Below are positions 10,819 to 19,761 of a stretch of 64,000 bases of DNA, piece after piece. The stretch comes from Pseudomonas oryzihabitans NBRC 102199. Lineage in GTDB: Bacteria; Pseudomonadota; Gammaproteobacteria; Pseudomonadales; Pseudomonadaceae. The translations under genes and the position numbers were made by a program. How positions within the stretch are numbered: the first letter of the stretch is position 1; every line of letters starts with the position of its first letter. The notes under the pieces were generated by a model. That model searched no databases. It saw only the letters and a list, made by a program, of their open reading frames with translations, and had not been told where the DNA came from. The stretch is taken from positions 372,001-436,000 of the forward strand of contig NZ_BBIT01000009.1 in the NCBI RefSeq assembly GCF_000730625.1, read 5' to 3'.

Positions 10819-11688
10819 TTACTGCTTGCTGGCAGCCAGCTGGGCAGCCACTTCGGCAGCGAAGTCGACTTCGGCCTTCTCGATGCCTTCGCCCACTTCG
10901 TAACGCACGAAGGAGACGATTTCGGCGCCGGCTTTCTTGGCCAGTTCACCGACCTTGACTTCCGGATCCTTGATGAAGGGCTGCTCAACCAGGCTGGCTT
11001 CGGCCAGGAACTTGTTGATACGACCCTTGACCATGTTCTCCACGATGTTTTCCGGCTTGCCGGCGATCTTGTCGGCGTTCAGCGCCAGGAAGATTTCCTT
11101 TTCCTTGGCGACAGCTTCTTCGGAAACCTGGGAGGGATTCAGGAACTGGGGATTGCTCGCCGCGACGTGCATGGCGATTTCCTTGGCCAGCTCGGCGGTG
11201 CCACCCTGCAGGGTAACGACCACACCGATGCGGTGACCGTGGAGGTAGGCGCCAACGACATCGCCTTCGACACGGGTCAGACGACGGATGTTGACGTTTT
11301 CGCCGCACTTGGCGACCAGGGCCTCACGGGCGGCTTCCTGAGCGGCGATCAGCGGAGCGGCATCGCTCATCTTCTCGGCGAAGGCCTTGTCCAGGCTGGC
11401 GGCGACGAAGCCCTTGAAGTCGTCCTGCAGAGCCAGGAAATCGGTCTGGGAATTGACTTCGATGATGACGGCAGCCTTGTGGTCGTCAGCGACCTTGACC
11501 GCGATGGAGCCTTCGGCAGCCACGTTACCGGCTTTCTTGGCGGCCTTGATGGCGCCAGCGGCACGCATGTCGTCGATGGCTTTCTCGATGTCGCCACCGG
11601 CAGCGGCCAGGGCCTTCTTGCAATCCATCATGCCTTGGCCGGTGCGCTCGCGCAGTTCTTTGACCAGGGCTGCAGTGATTTCTGCCAT
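10819..11688 (-). CDS. tsf: EF-Ts, translation elongation factor Ts
   Basis: EF-Ts exchanges GDP for GTP on EF-Tu. The 289-residue protein starts MAEITAALVKELRERTGQGMMDCKKAL, where the EF-Ts signature ERTGQGMMDCKKAL and later VNSQTDFLA in the core are diagnostic. It follows rpsB after 131 bp, a gap that contains a terminator-like hairpin, so its level may be set below that of rpsB. Confidence 0.99.
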   Translation of the reverse strand: MAEITAALVKELRERTGQGMMDCKKALAAAGGDIEKAIDDMRAAGAIKAAKKAGNVAAEGSIAVKVADDHKAAVIIEVNSQTDFLALQDDFKGFVAASLDKAFAEKMSDAAPLIAAQEAAREALVAKCGENVNIRRLTRVEGDVVGAYLHGHRIGVVVTLQGGTAELAKEIAMHVAASNPQFLNPSQVSEEAVAKEKEIFLALNADKIAGKPENIVENMVKGRINKFLAEASLVEQPFIKDPEVKVGELAKKAGAEIVSFVRYEVGEGIEKAEVDFAAEVAAQLAASKQ

Positions 11689-11759
11689 GTTTGAAATCCT
11701 CTTGAATCGGTTTCGAGGTCACTCCGCACGGAGACGGAGCCAATGAAACGCCAGTAGGC

Positions 11760-11784
11760 AAAAAGGGGGCTAGGCCCCCTTCTC
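11760..11784 (-). terminator. Terminator-like hairpin between rpsB and tsf
   Basis: On the minus strand AAGGGGGC pairs with GCCCCCTT around a 3-nt CTA loop and runs into TTTTT. It lies 36 nt after the rpsB stop. Because tsf is normally cotranscribed with rpsB it is probably a partial terminator (attenuator). Confidence 0.7.
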
Positions 11785-11819
11785 GCACGTCGAACCGCTC
11801 GACCCTAGGGTCGACCTGC

Positions 11820-12557
11820 TCAGCCCTCGACGGCTTCGGCAGCGGTTTCTTCGACGAATTGCTCGTTGGCACCGCCGTTGTTGCCGCCACGGATCACGGC
11901 ATCAGCAACGCTGCTCAGGTACAGCTGAACGGCGCGGAAGGCGTCGTCGTTGCCGGGGATGACGTAGTCAACGCCTTCCGGGCTGCTGTTGGTATCGACT
12001 ACGCCGATGACCGGGATACCCAGCTTGTTGGCTTCGGTGATGGCGATGCGCTCGTGGTCGACGTCGACGACGAACAGGGCATCCGGCAGACCGCCCATGT
12101 CCTTGATACCACCCAGGCTGCGCTCGAGCTTCTCGAGGTCGCGGGTGCGCATCAGGGCTTCTTTCTTGGTCAGCTTGTCGAAAGTACCGTCCTGGGACTG
12201 GACTTCCAGATCGCGCAGACGCTTGATCGAGGCACGGATGGTCTTGTAGTTGGTGAGCATGCCGCCCAACCAGCGATGGTCGACGAAGGGCTGACCGCAA
12301 CGAGCGGCTTCTTCGCGAACGATCTTGCCGGCGGAACGCTTGGTGCCGACGAACAGGATCTTGTTCTTGCCGGAAGCCAGGCGCTCAACGAAGGTCAGGG
12401 CCTCGTTGAACATCGGCAGGGTCTTTTCGAGGTTGATGATGTGGATCTTGTTGCGCGCGCCGAAGATGTACTTGCCCATCTTCGGGTTCCAGTAACGGGT
12501 TTGGTGGCCGAAATGCACGCCGGCTTTCAGCATGTCACGCATGGAGACTTGAGACAT
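11820..12557 (-). CDS. rpsB: Ribosomal protein S2
   Basis: S2 is a 30S-subunit protein needed for S1 and S21 association. The 245-residue protein has the S2 signatures [23 protein letters not shown] and [12 protein letters not shown], with a central coiled-coil region at about residues 110-150. The C-terminus ends in an acidic, Ala/Glu-rich tail. It is preceded by a structured leader and followed by tsf. Confidence 0.99.
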   Translation of the reverse strand: MSQVSMRDMLKAGVHFGHQTRYWNPKMGKYIFGARNKIHIINLEKTLPMFNEALTFVERLASGKNKILFVGTKRSAGKIVREEAARCGQPFVDHRWLGGMLTNYKTIRASIKRLRDLEVQSQDGTFDKLTKKEALMRTRDLEKLERSLGGIKDMGGLPDALFVVDVDHERIAITEANKLGIPVIGVVDTNSSPEGVDYVIPGNDDAFRAVQLYLSSVADAVIRGGNNGGANEQFVEETAAEAVEG

Positions 12558-12585
12558 TTAGATGTTCCTCGTAGTCGGGTTGGGC

Positions 12586-12652
12586 CTCCACGCATCCCAA
12601 TGACCAACTTCCCATCGGGAAGCACCCAGGTCATCGTGTCGATGCGTGTGTG
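12586..12652 (-). ncRNA. rpsB 5' leader with nested hairpins (t44-like / S2 autoregulatory leader)
   Basis: Just upstream of rpsB the minus-strand transcript can fold into an outer stem CACGCATC/GATGCGTG (arms 12641-12648 and 12589-12596), a middle stem GATGACC/GGTCATT (12629-12635 and 12599-12605), and an inner hairpin CTTCCCGATGGGAAG (12608-12622). E. coli carries the t44 RNA/S2-binding leader at the same position between map and rpsB, and S2 represses its own operon there. Homology by position and architecture is inferred; the family match was not searched. Confidence 0.6.
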
Positions 12653-12696
12653 GGGTTAGGAGCGCTAAAGGGCGGAGCCCCGAAAAAGCGCGCGAC

Positions 12697-12702
12697 TTTA
12701 TA
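12697..12702 (-). promoter_or_regulatory. Candidate -10 element for rpsB
   Basis: TATAAA on the minus strand is followed by a GC-rich discriminator (GTCGCGCG), as is usual for stringently controlled ribosomal promoters. No good -35 hexamer is seen at 16-18 bp. Confidence 0.45.
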
Positions 12703-12792
12703 TCACGCCTTGCCGGATACCACCAGCGGCGATTGCCGGATACCGGAGATCCGGGGCCGCGCTGGCGGCCACAGTGCGGGCGCCGGCTCTGA

Positions 12793-12798
12793 TAGAAT
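12793..12798 (+). promoter_or_regulatory. Candidate -10 element for map
   Basis: TAGAAT 45 bp upstream of the map ATG. The -35 region is not recognisable, so this is a weak call. Confidence 0.3.
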
Positions 12799-12843
12799 AG
12801 CGGATCGAAAGCTGACACCCGGCGTGATACCTAGAGATTTCCG

Positions 12844-13626
12844 ATGACCGTCATCCTCAAGACCCCTGAAGACATCGCCAAGATGCGCATCGCCGGCCAA
12901 CTGGCCGCCGAGGTGCTCGAAATGCTGGACGAGCACGTGCGTCCCGGCATCACCACCGAAGAACTGGATCGACTGGCCCACGACTATATCGTCAACGTGC
13001 AGCAGGCCATCCCCGCCCCGCTGAACTACAAGGGCTATCCCAAATCCATCTGCACCTCGCTCAACCATGTGGTCTGCCACGGCATTCCCAATGACAAGCC
13101 GCTCAAGAGTGGCGACATCATGAACGTGGACATCACCGTGATCAAAGACGGCTACCACGGCGACACCAGCAAGATGTACCTGGTGGGCGACGTGCCCGAG
13201 TGGGCCGAGCGCCTCTGCCAGATCACCCAGGAATGCCTCTACAAGGGCATCGACCTGGTCCGCCCCGGGGCGCGCCTGGGCGATATCGGCGAGGTCATCC
13301 AGAAGCACGCCGAGAAGAACGGCTTCTCGGTGGTTCGCGAATACTGCGGCCACGGCATCGGCAAGGGCTTCCACGAAGAGCCGCAGGTGGTGCACTACGG
13401 TCGCGCCGGCACGGGCCTCGAGCTGCAGGCCGGGATGATCTTCACCATCGAGCCGATGATCAACCAGGGCCGCTACGAGACCCGCCTGCTGGGCGATGGC
13501 TGGACCGCCATCACCAAGGACCGCAAGCTGTCCGCGCAGTGGGAGCACACGGTGCTGGTCACCGAACAGGGTTACGAGATCCTGACCCTCAGAAAGGACG
13601 AAACCTTTCCCCGCGTTTCTGCGTGA
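12844..13626 (+). CDS. map: Methionine aminopeptidase, type I
   Basis: Map removes the N-terminal Met from nascent proteins with small second residues. The 260-residue type I enzyme shows all dimetal ligands, Asp96, Asp107, His170, Glu203 and Glu234, plus the substrate His79 (VCHGIP). It is divergent from rpsB across a 286-bp region containing both promoters, and is followed after 10 bp by glnD. Confidence 0.98.
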   Translation: MTVILKTPEDIAKMRIAGQLAAEVLEMLDEHVRPGITTEELDRLAHDYIVNVQQAIPAPLNYKGYPKSICTSLNHVVCHGIPNDKPLKSGDIMNVDITVIKDGYHGDTSKMYLVGDVPEWAERLCQITQECLYKGIDLVRPGARLGDIGEVIQKHAEKNGFSVVREYCGHGIGKGFHEEPQVVHYGRAGTGLELQAGMIFTIEPMINQGRYETRLLGDGWTAITKDRKLSAQWEHTVLVTEQGYEILTLRKDETFPRVSA

Positions 13627-13636
13627 GTGAGCGCCC

Positions 13637-16336
13637 ATGCCCCAGGTCGATTCGGAGTTGTTCGACGCCGGCCAGTTCCAGGCTGAGCTTTCGCTGAAAG
13701 CCAGCCCCATCGCGGCCTTCAAGAAATTCATCCGGGCCGCGAACGCCACCCTCGATGCCCGCTTCCTGGCCGGGCGCAGCGTGCGCCGGCTGGTCGAGGA
13801 TCGCGCCTGGTTCATCGACCAGATGCTGATCGCGGCCTGGAGTCGCTTCAGTTGGCCGGACGATGGCATCGCCCTGCTCGCGGTGGGCGGCTATGGCCGT
13901 GGCGAACTGCATCCGCACTCGGACATCGACCTGCTCATCCTGCTCGCCGAAGAAGAGCAGGAGCGCTTCCGCGATTCCATCGAAGGCTTCCTGACCCTGC
14001 TGTGGGACGTGGGCCTGGCCGTGGGGCAGAGCGTCAGATCCCTGCGCGAGTGCACTACCGAGGCGCTGGCCGATCTGACGGTGATCACCAACCTGATGGA
14101 AAGCCGTACCCTCGCCGGCCCCGAGCACCTGCGCCAGGCGATGCTGGCGGCCACCAGTGTCGAGCACCTCTGGCCGGGACGGGCCTTCTACCTGGCCAAG
14201 CGTGCCGAGCAGAGTGCCCGACACGCCAAGTACAACGACACCGAGTACAACCTGGAACCCAACGTCAAGGGTTCCCCGGGCGGCCTGCGCGACATCCAGA
14301 CGCTGCTGTGGATCGCCCGGCGGCAATTCGGCACCCTCAATCTGCAGGCCCTGGTGGGCCAGGGCTTTCTCACCGAGAGCGAGTGCAGCCTGCTGATCTC
14401 GGCCCAGGAATACCTGTGGAAGGTCCGCTACGCCCTGCACATGTTGGCCGGTCGCCCGGAGGATCGCCTGCTGTTCGACCATCAGCGGCGCATCGCCAAC
14501 CTGCTCGGCTACGAGGACAACGACGCCAAGCTGGCGGTCGAGCGCTTCATGCAGAAGTACTACCGGGTGGTGATGGACGTCTCCCAGCTCAGCGACGTGG
14601 TGATGCAGCACTTCGAGGAAGTGAATCTGCGCGACGAGCAGCTGCCCGCCGCGGTGACGCCGCTCAACAACAGATTCCAGATCCGCAACGGCTATCTGGA
14701 GGTGGTGCATCCGCAGGTGTTCCTGCGCACCCCCTTCGCCCTGATGGAGCTGTTCGTCCTGCTGGCGCAGAATCCGGCGATCAAGGGGCCCAGCGCCGGC
14801 ACCATCCGCCTGTTGCGCGACAGCCGCCACCTGATCGACGACGCCTTCCGCCAGGACATTCGCAACACCAGCCTGTTCATCGAACTGCTCAAGAGCGAAT
14901 CCGGCATCCATCGCAATCTGCGGCGGATGAATCGCTACGGATTGCTGGGGCTCTACCTGCCCGAATTCGGCCAGATCGTCGGCCAGATGCAGCATGACCT
15001 CTTCCACATCTATACGGTGGACGCCCACACCCTCAATCTCATCAAGCACCTGCGCAAGATGAGCTACGACGTCCTGGCGGAAAAGTATCCGCTGGCGACG
15101 CGGGTGATCCACAAGCTGCCCAAGCCGGAGCTGATCTACATCGCCGGTCTCTACCACGACATCGCCAAGGGCCGTGGCGGCGATCACTCGGAACTGGGGG
15201 CGGAAGACGTGGAAGCCTTCGGTCGCCGTCACCAGTTGCCGGAGTGGGACACCCGCCTGGTCAGCTGGCTGGTGCGCAACCATCTGGTGATGTCCACCAC
15301 CGCCCAGCGCAAGGACCTCTCCGATCCCCAGGTGATCCACGACTTCGCCCTGACGGTGGGCGACCACACCCATCTCGACTACCTGTACGTCCTCACCGTG
15401 GCCGACATCACCGCGACCAATCCGTCGCTGTGGAATTCCTGGCGCGCCACCCTGCTGCGGCAGCTGTACACCGAGACCAAGCGTGCCCTGCGTCGTGGCC
15501 TGGAGAATCCGGTCAATCGCGAAGAGCAGATCCGCAGCACCCAGCAATCGGCCCTCGACACCCTGATGCGTCGCGGCATCGATGCCGATGACGCCGAGCA
15601 GCTGTGGTCGCAGCTGGGTGACACCTACTTCCTGCGGCATACCGCGCTGGATGTCGCCTGGCACACCGAGGCCATCCTCGGCCACGGCGATACCGCCGAG
15701 CCCCTGGTGCTGATCCGCGAGACCACCCAGCGTGACTCCGAAGGCGGCACCCAGATCTTCATCTATGCCGCGGACCAGCACGACTTCTTCGCGGTGACCG
15801 TGGCGGTGATGGACCAGCTCAACCTGAACATTCAGGACGCGCGCATCATCACCTCCACCAGCCAGTTCACCCTGGACACCTACATCGTGCTGGATACCGA
15901 TGGTGGCTCGATTGGCAACAATCCCGCGCGCATCGCCCAGATCCGCGGCGGCCTGATCGAGGCGCTCAAGCATCCCGAGGAATACCCGAGCATCATCAAC
16001 CGGCGCGTGACCCGCCAGCTCAAGCATTTCGCCTTCTCGCCCCAGGTGAACATCTATACCGACACCATGCGCTCGGCGAGCCTGATCGAGCTGACGGCGC
16101 CGGACCGCCCCGGTCTGCTGGCACGGGTGGGCCGCATCTTCCTCGACTTCGACCTGTCCGTGCTCAACGCCAAGATCGCTACCCTCGGCGAGCGCGTGGA
16201 AGACGTCTTCTACGTCACCGACGCCGATGGCCGTCCGTTAGCGGATCCCGGTCTGTGCAGCGCCCTGCAGCAAGCCCTGATCAAGCAGCTGGGCGAGCCG
16301 GACAGCCAGACGCCACTCAGCCGCATCAGCATCTAG
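13637..16336 (+). CDS. glnD: GlnD, bifunctional uridylyltransferase/uridylyl-removing enzyme
   Basis: GlnD senses glutamine and uridylylates or deuridylylates the PII proteins, setting the nitrogen state of the cell. The 899-residue protein has the nucleotidyltransferase motif GGYGRGE (84-90) with Asp96 and Asp98, a central HD phosphohydrolase domain ([13 protein letters not shown], about residue 515), and two C-terminal ACT domains (about 710-790 and 815-895). Start ATG follows GAGCGCCC. Located map-glnD-dapC as in other pseudomonads. It acts upstream of the NtrC/RpoN system whose sigma factor is encoded at 35.9 kb. Confidence 0.98.
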   Translation: MPQVDSELFDAGQFQAELSLKASPIAAFKKFIRAANATLDARFLAGRSVRRLVEDRAWFIDQMLIAAWSRFSWPDDGIALLAVGGYGRGELHPHSDIDLLILLAEEEQERFRDSIEGFLTLLWDVGLAVGQSVRSLRECTTEALADLTVITNLMESRTLAGPEHLRQAMLAATSVEHLWPGRAFYLAKRAEQSARHAKYNDTEYNLEPNVKGSPGGLRDIQTLLWIARRQFGTLNLQALVGQGFLTESECSLLISAQEYLWKVRYALHMLAGRPEDRLLFDHQRRIANLLGYEDNDAKLAVERFMQKYYRVVMDVSQLSDVVMQHFEEVNLRDEQLPAAVTPLNNRFQIRNGYLEVVHPQVFLRTPFALMELFVLLAQNPAIKGPSAGTIRLLRDSRHLIDDAFRQDIRNTSLFIELLKSESGIHRNLRRMNRYGLLGLYLPEFGQIVGQMQHDLFHIYTVDAHTLNLIKHLRKMSYDVLAEKYPLATRVIHKLPKPELIYIAGLYHDIAKGRGGDHSELGAEDVEAFGRRHQLPEWDTRLVSWLVRNHLVMSTTAQRKDLSDPQVIHDFALTVGDHTHLDYLYVLTVADITATNPSLWNSWRATLLRQLYTETKRALRRGLENPVNREEQIRSTQQSALDTLMRRGIDADDAEQLWSQLGDTYFLRHTALDVAWHTEAILGHGDTAEPLVLIRETTQRDSEGGTQIFIYAADQHDFFAVTVAVMDQLNLNIQDARIITSTSQFTLDTYIVLDTDGGSIGNNPARIAQIRGGLIEALKHPEEYPSIINRRVTRQLKHFAFSPQVNIYTDTMRSASLIELTAPDRPGLLARVGRIFLDFDLSVLNAKIATLGERVEDVFYVTDADGRPLADPGLCSALQQALIKQLGEPDSQTPLSRISI

Positions 16337-16360
16337 CCTCGAACGAAGGACCACCCGACG

Positions 16361-17554
16361 ATGAACCCCACCCTCGACCTGCTGCAGCCCTACCCGTTCG
16401 AGAAGCTGCGCGCCCTCCTCGCCGGCGTGACCCCGCCGGCGGCGCTCAAGCCGATTCCGCTGTCGATCGGCGAGCCCAAGCATCCGTCCCCCGCCTTCGT
16501 CGCCGAGGCGCTGACGGCGAATTTGGATCAGCTGGCGGTCTATCCGACCACCCTTGGCATCGCCGAGCTGCGCGAGGCCATCGCCAGCTGGGCTGGCCAG
16601 CGCTTTGGCGTACCGGCCGGCTGGCTGGATCCGGCGCGTCATGTGCTGCCGGTGACCGGCACCCGGGAGGCGCTGTTTTCCTTTACCCAGGCGGTGGTGG
16701 ATCGCAGCCAGGCCGGCCTGGTGCTGAGCCCCAACCCCTTCTACCAGATCTACGAAGGCGCGGCCCTGCTGGCCGGCGCCGAGCCGCACTACCTGCCGTG
16801 CCTGGCGGACAAGGGTTTCAATCCCGATTTCGACAGCGTGCCGGACGAGGTCTGGCAGCGCTGCCAGCTGCTGTTCCTCTGTTCGCCCGGCAATCCCACC
16901 GGCGCCCTGCTGCCGGTGGCCACGCTGAAAAGGCTCATCGCCCTGGCCGATCGCCACGACTTCGTGATCGCCGCCGACGAGTGCTACAGCGAACTCTATT
17001 TCGACGAAGCCAGTCCGCCGCCCGGGCTGCTGACCGCCTGCGCCGAACTGGGGCGCAGCGACTTCGCCCGTTGCGTGGTGTTCCACAGCCTGTCCAAGCG
17101 CTCCAACCTGCCGGGCATGAGATCCGGCTTCGTCGCCGGCGATGCCGCCATCCTCAAGCGCTTCCTGCTCTATCGCACCTACCACGGTTGCGCCATGCCG
17201 GTGCAGGTGCAGAAGGCAAGCGCCGTGGCCTGGCGCGATGAAGCCCATGTCCGCGAGAACCGCGAACTCTATCGGCAGAAGTTCGCCGCCGTGCTGGACA
17301 TCCTGCAGGGCAGCCTGGAGGTGTCACTGCCGGACGGTGGTTTCTATCTCTGGGCCAGGACGCCGGGCGATGACGAAGCCTTCGCTCGCGATCTGTTCGC
17401 CCGCGAACATGTGACCGTGGTGCCGGGTTCCTACCTGTCGCGGGAAGTCGCGGGCGTCAATCCGGGTGCCGGACGGATCCGCATGGCCCTGGTCGCCCCT
17501 CTGGCCGAATGCGTGGAAGCGGCGGAGCGCATCCGCCGCTTCTGCCAGGGCTAG
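16361..17554 (+). CDS. dapC: DapC, N-succinyldiaminopimelate aminotransferase
   Basis: DapC transfers an amino group from glutamate to N-succinyl-2-amino-6-ketopimelate in lysine and meso-DAP synthesis. The 397-residue class I PLP aminotransferase has the PLP-lysine context FHSLSKRSNLPGMRSGF, the NPTGA and DECYSELYF motifs, and a C-terminal arginine. Function is assigned from the family and the conserved position after glnD. Its TAG stop overlaps the stop of the convergent antiporter gene within the palindrome CTAG. Confidence 0.93.
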   Translation: MNPTLDLLQPYPFEKLRALLAGVTPPAALKPIPLSIGEPKHPSPAFVAEALTANLDQLAVYPTTLGIAELREAIASWAGQRFGVPAGWLDPARHVLPVTGTREALFSFTQAVVDRSQAGLVLSPNPFYQIYEGAALLAGAEPHYLPCLADKGFNPDFDSVPDEVWQRCQLLFLCSPGNPTGALLPVATLKRLIALADRHDFVIAADECYSELYFDEASPPPGLLTACAELGRSDFARCVVFHSLSKRSNLPGMRSGFVAGDAAILKRFLLYRTYHGCAMPVQVQKASAVAWRDEAHVRENRELYRQKFAAVLDILQGSLEVSLPDGGFYLWARTPGDDEAFARDLFAREHVTVVPGSYLSREVAGVNPGAGRIRMALVAPLAECVEAAERIRRFCQG

Positions 17555-19185
17555 CGGTTGCCCTGATCGCGCATCAGCGCGGTCTCCTGGATGTCCAGCT
17601 CCCGGAGGAATTCGGTGACCACCAGGTCATCGATCACGCCGGCGATACGCAGCCGATAGAGTTCACGGCGCTGGGCACGGATGGCGAGCAGGCGCAGCTC
17701 GCCATCCAGGGTGTCCCGCAGACGCGCCAGCGAACGGGCATCCTCGCTGTCATCGGCGGAACTCAGCTCGTCACGGAATTCGGCGATGATGCCTGCCTTG
17801 ATCTCCGCCTGCAGCGCCGCCCGCGCCGGCTCGTCGGCATCGCTGGACTCCACGTCTTCCAGTGCCGTGATGGCGGCGCGGGCGGCGTTGATCCGCACCT
17901 CGCAGCGTTCCCGCTCCAGCAGGTCGTTGGATTGCTCCGGCAGCCGCGCCAGCAGCAGCGGAATACCGATGCTCGCCACCACCAGGGACAGCAGAATCAC
18001 CCCGGCGGCGATGAACACCAGGACGTCACGCAGGGGAAAGGGCGTGCCATCCGAGAGCAGCAGCGGCAGCGACAGCACACCGGCCAGGGTCACGGCGCCG
18101 CGCACCCCGCTGAGGGAGGCGATGGCGGCGATCAGGCGCGGATCGCCCGCGATGGTCATGGGTCCGCTGCCAGGCTGGGTCAGGTGCCAATAGCCGAGGA
18201 TGACCCCGAAGCGGATGGCCATGATTACCAGATAGGCACCCAGCACATAGAGCGTCAGCCAGCCCGCGGCCGGCCAAAGCGCCTGGGAAGCCGGCAGGGC
18301 CGCCGCCAGGATGTCCGGCAGTTGCAGCCCCAGGATCAGGAACACCAGGCCGTTGAAGGCGAATTCCACCAGTCCCCAGACGCTGTGGTTGAGCAAACGG
18401 GTGGCGGTCTGCCGGGGCAGCATGTCGACCCGGCTCTGCATCATCCCGGCGGCCACGGCGGACAGGATGCCGGAAACGCCCAGTCGCTCCGCCAGCACAT
18501 AGGCGGCGAAGGGCAGCAACAGCATGAAGACCACATGGGGCGCGGCATCGCTCCAGCCGCGCTTCACCACCATCCAGGCGCGCGCCCGCCCGACCAGCCA
18601 GCTCAGCACGCCACCGACCAGCACGCCGCCCACCGCGACGATGACGAATTCCAGACTGGCCTGGCTCAGCGAAAAGGCGCCGGTCAGGGCCGCCGCCACG
18701 GCGAACTTGAAGGTCACCAGACCCGAGGCGTCGTTGAGCAGGGCCTCGCCCTGGATCACATGCAGCAGGGCGCTGGGCAGCCGGCCACGGACGATGCTGG
18801 ACACCGCCACGGCATCGGTGGGCGACAGCACCGCCGCCAGGGCGAAGGCCACCGCCCAGGGCAGGTGCAGCATCCAGTGCAGGAACCAGCCGGCACCCAG
18901 CACCGTGAGGAACACCAGGCCGAAGGCCAGGACGAAGATCGGTCGGCGCAGCCGCCAGAATTCGCGCTTGGGCATGCGCCAGCCATCGGAGAACAGCAGC
19001 GCCGGGATGAACAGCAGCAGGAAGAGTTCCGGGTCCAGGGCCACGTGCAGCCCCAGGGTGGGCCAGGCGAGCAAGGCGCCGACCACCACCTGGATCAGCG
19101 GCAGCGGGATGGGAATCAGATGGGCGCTGAGTCGGGTGGCACCCACCATCAGCAAGAGGATCAGAGCGGTATAGAGAATCTGCAC
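17551..19185 (-). CDS. Na+/H+ antiporter, CPA1 family
   Basis: This 544-residue protein has about 12 N-terminal membrane segments (residues 1-400) followed by a hydrophilic, acidic cytoplasmic tail of about 140 residues rich in Ala, Glu and Arg. The ion-site motif SPTDAVAVSSIV (about residue 130) is the hallmark of NhaP/NHE-type CPA1 antiporters, which exchange Na+ or K+ for H+ at the inner membrane. The same gene sits next to dapC in P. aeruginosa (PA3660). Ion specificity cannot be decided from sequence. It converges with dapC with a 4-bp overlap. Confidence 0.9.
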   Translation of the reverse strand: MQILYTALILLLMVGATRLSAHLIPIPLPLIQVVVGALLAWPTLGLHVALDPELFLLLFIPALLFSDGWRMPKREFWRLRRPIFVLAFGLVFLTVLGAGWFLHWMLHLPWAVAFALAAVLSPTDAVAVSSIVRGRLPSALLHVIQGEALLNDASGLVTFKFAVAAALTGAFSLSQASLEFVIVAVGGVLVGGVLSWLVGRARAWMVVKRGWSDAAPHVVFMLLLPFAAYVLAERLGVSGILSAVAAGMMQSRVDMLPRQTATRLLNHSVWGLVEFAFNGLVFLILGLQLPDILAAALPASQALWPAAGWLTLYVLGAYLVIMAIRFGVILGYWHLTQPGSGPMTIAGDPRLIAAIASLSGVRGAVTLAGVLSLPLLLSDGTPFPLRDVLVFIAAGVILLSLVVASIGIPLLLARLPEQSNDLLERERCEVRINAARAAITALEDVESSDADEPARAALQAEIKAGIIAEFRDELSSADDSEDARSLARLRDTLDGELRLLAIRAQRRELYRLRIAGVIDDLVVTEFLRELDIQETALMRDQGNR

Positions 19186-19297
19186 GGTGGTCTCGTGGTC
19201 AGGGCACCGGTCGCGGTGCCAGATACAGGAGATGCATCCCGCGGGAGTGGGGACACGTCGACCTCGAGTTGTTGGGACTGATGTCCCCGGATTTGGT

Positions 19298-19315
19298 TTT
19301 ACCCAAACTTTACCC
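19298..19315. repeat. Direct repeat TTTACCC spaced by one helical turn
   Basis: TTTACCC occurs twice (19298-19304 and 19309-19315), 11 bp apart start to start, in the 211-bp gap between the antiporter gene and the small secreted protein gene. It could be a tandem regulator site for either gene. The rest of the gap shows no clear -35/-10 pair or ORF. Confidence 0.35.
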
Positions 19316-19396
19316 GAGGCGATCTAGGCGACTGGCCACCGTTGCGGTCTGATAGACATACCCGGTTTCATTTCCCCGGGTCGCAGGAGAAAGATC

Positions 19397-19711
19397 ATGC
19401 TACGTCGCATCACTCAAGTCGTGGTGCTTGCCGGTTGCCTCGCCATCGCCGGTCAGGCGTCCGCCCACGGTCGTGGTCCCGGTCCGGCCTTTCTCGGTGC
19501 CGTAGTGGGTGCCGTGGTCGGCGGAGCCATCGTCTCCCATTCCTACGCCCGCGAGCCGGTCTACGTTGAAGGCCCCCCGCCGCCTCCGCCGCCGCGCGTG
19601 GTCTACTACGAGCCGGCACCGGTCTACGAATATCGCGTGGTGGAACCCCGCCCGGTGTACTACGGCCCGCCGCCCGGCGCCTACTACTACGGCCCACCAC
19701 CGCGCTGGTAA
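19397..19711 (+). CDS. Small secreted glycine-zipper, Pro/Tyr-rich protein
   Basis: I do not recognise a named family. The 104-residue protein has a signal peptide (MLRRITQVVVLAGCLAIAG, cleavage probably after ASA), then a short Gly/Ala/Val zipper (FLGAVVGAVVGGAIV, residues 35-49) that could insert in or associate with a membrane, and a low-complexity tail with seven consecutive prolines and repeated VYY/VYE/GPPPG units. A ribosome binding site AGGAGA precedes the ATG. It is a single-gene unit closed by a strong terminator 9 bp after the stop. An envelope or surface role is inferred only from the layout. Confidence 0.8.
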   Translation: MLRRITQVVVLAGCLAIAGQASAHGRGPGPAFLGAVVGAVVGGAIVSHSYAREPVYVEGPPPPPPPRVVYYEPAPVYEYRVVEPRPVYYGPPPGAYYYGPPPRW

Positions 19712-19719
19712 GGCCCATG

Positions 19720-19747
19720 AAAAAACCCGCCTCTCGGCGGGTTTTTT
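19720..19747. terminator. Bidirectional intrinsic terminator
   Basis: AAAAAA, CCCGCC, a CTCTC-type loop, GGCGGG and TTTTTT make a symmetrical terminator serving the small secreted protein gene on the plus strand and cysNC on the minus strand. Confidence 0.92.
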
Positions 19748-19761
19748 CATGGCTGGACGCC

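Noticed and set aside
12558-12843. A tRNA gene in the rpsB-map gap
   Set aside because: The stems found are nested in a leader arrangement and do not form a cloverleaf with the T-loop and anticodon features.
13589-16027. An 812-codon open frame on the minus strand
   Set aside because: Antisense to glnD with the same shadow composition; no domain or start signal recognised.
17509-19281. A 590-codon Gln/His-rich open frame on the plus strand
   Set aside because: Antisense to the antiporter gene; composition is typical of a shadow of a membrane protein in high-GC DNA.
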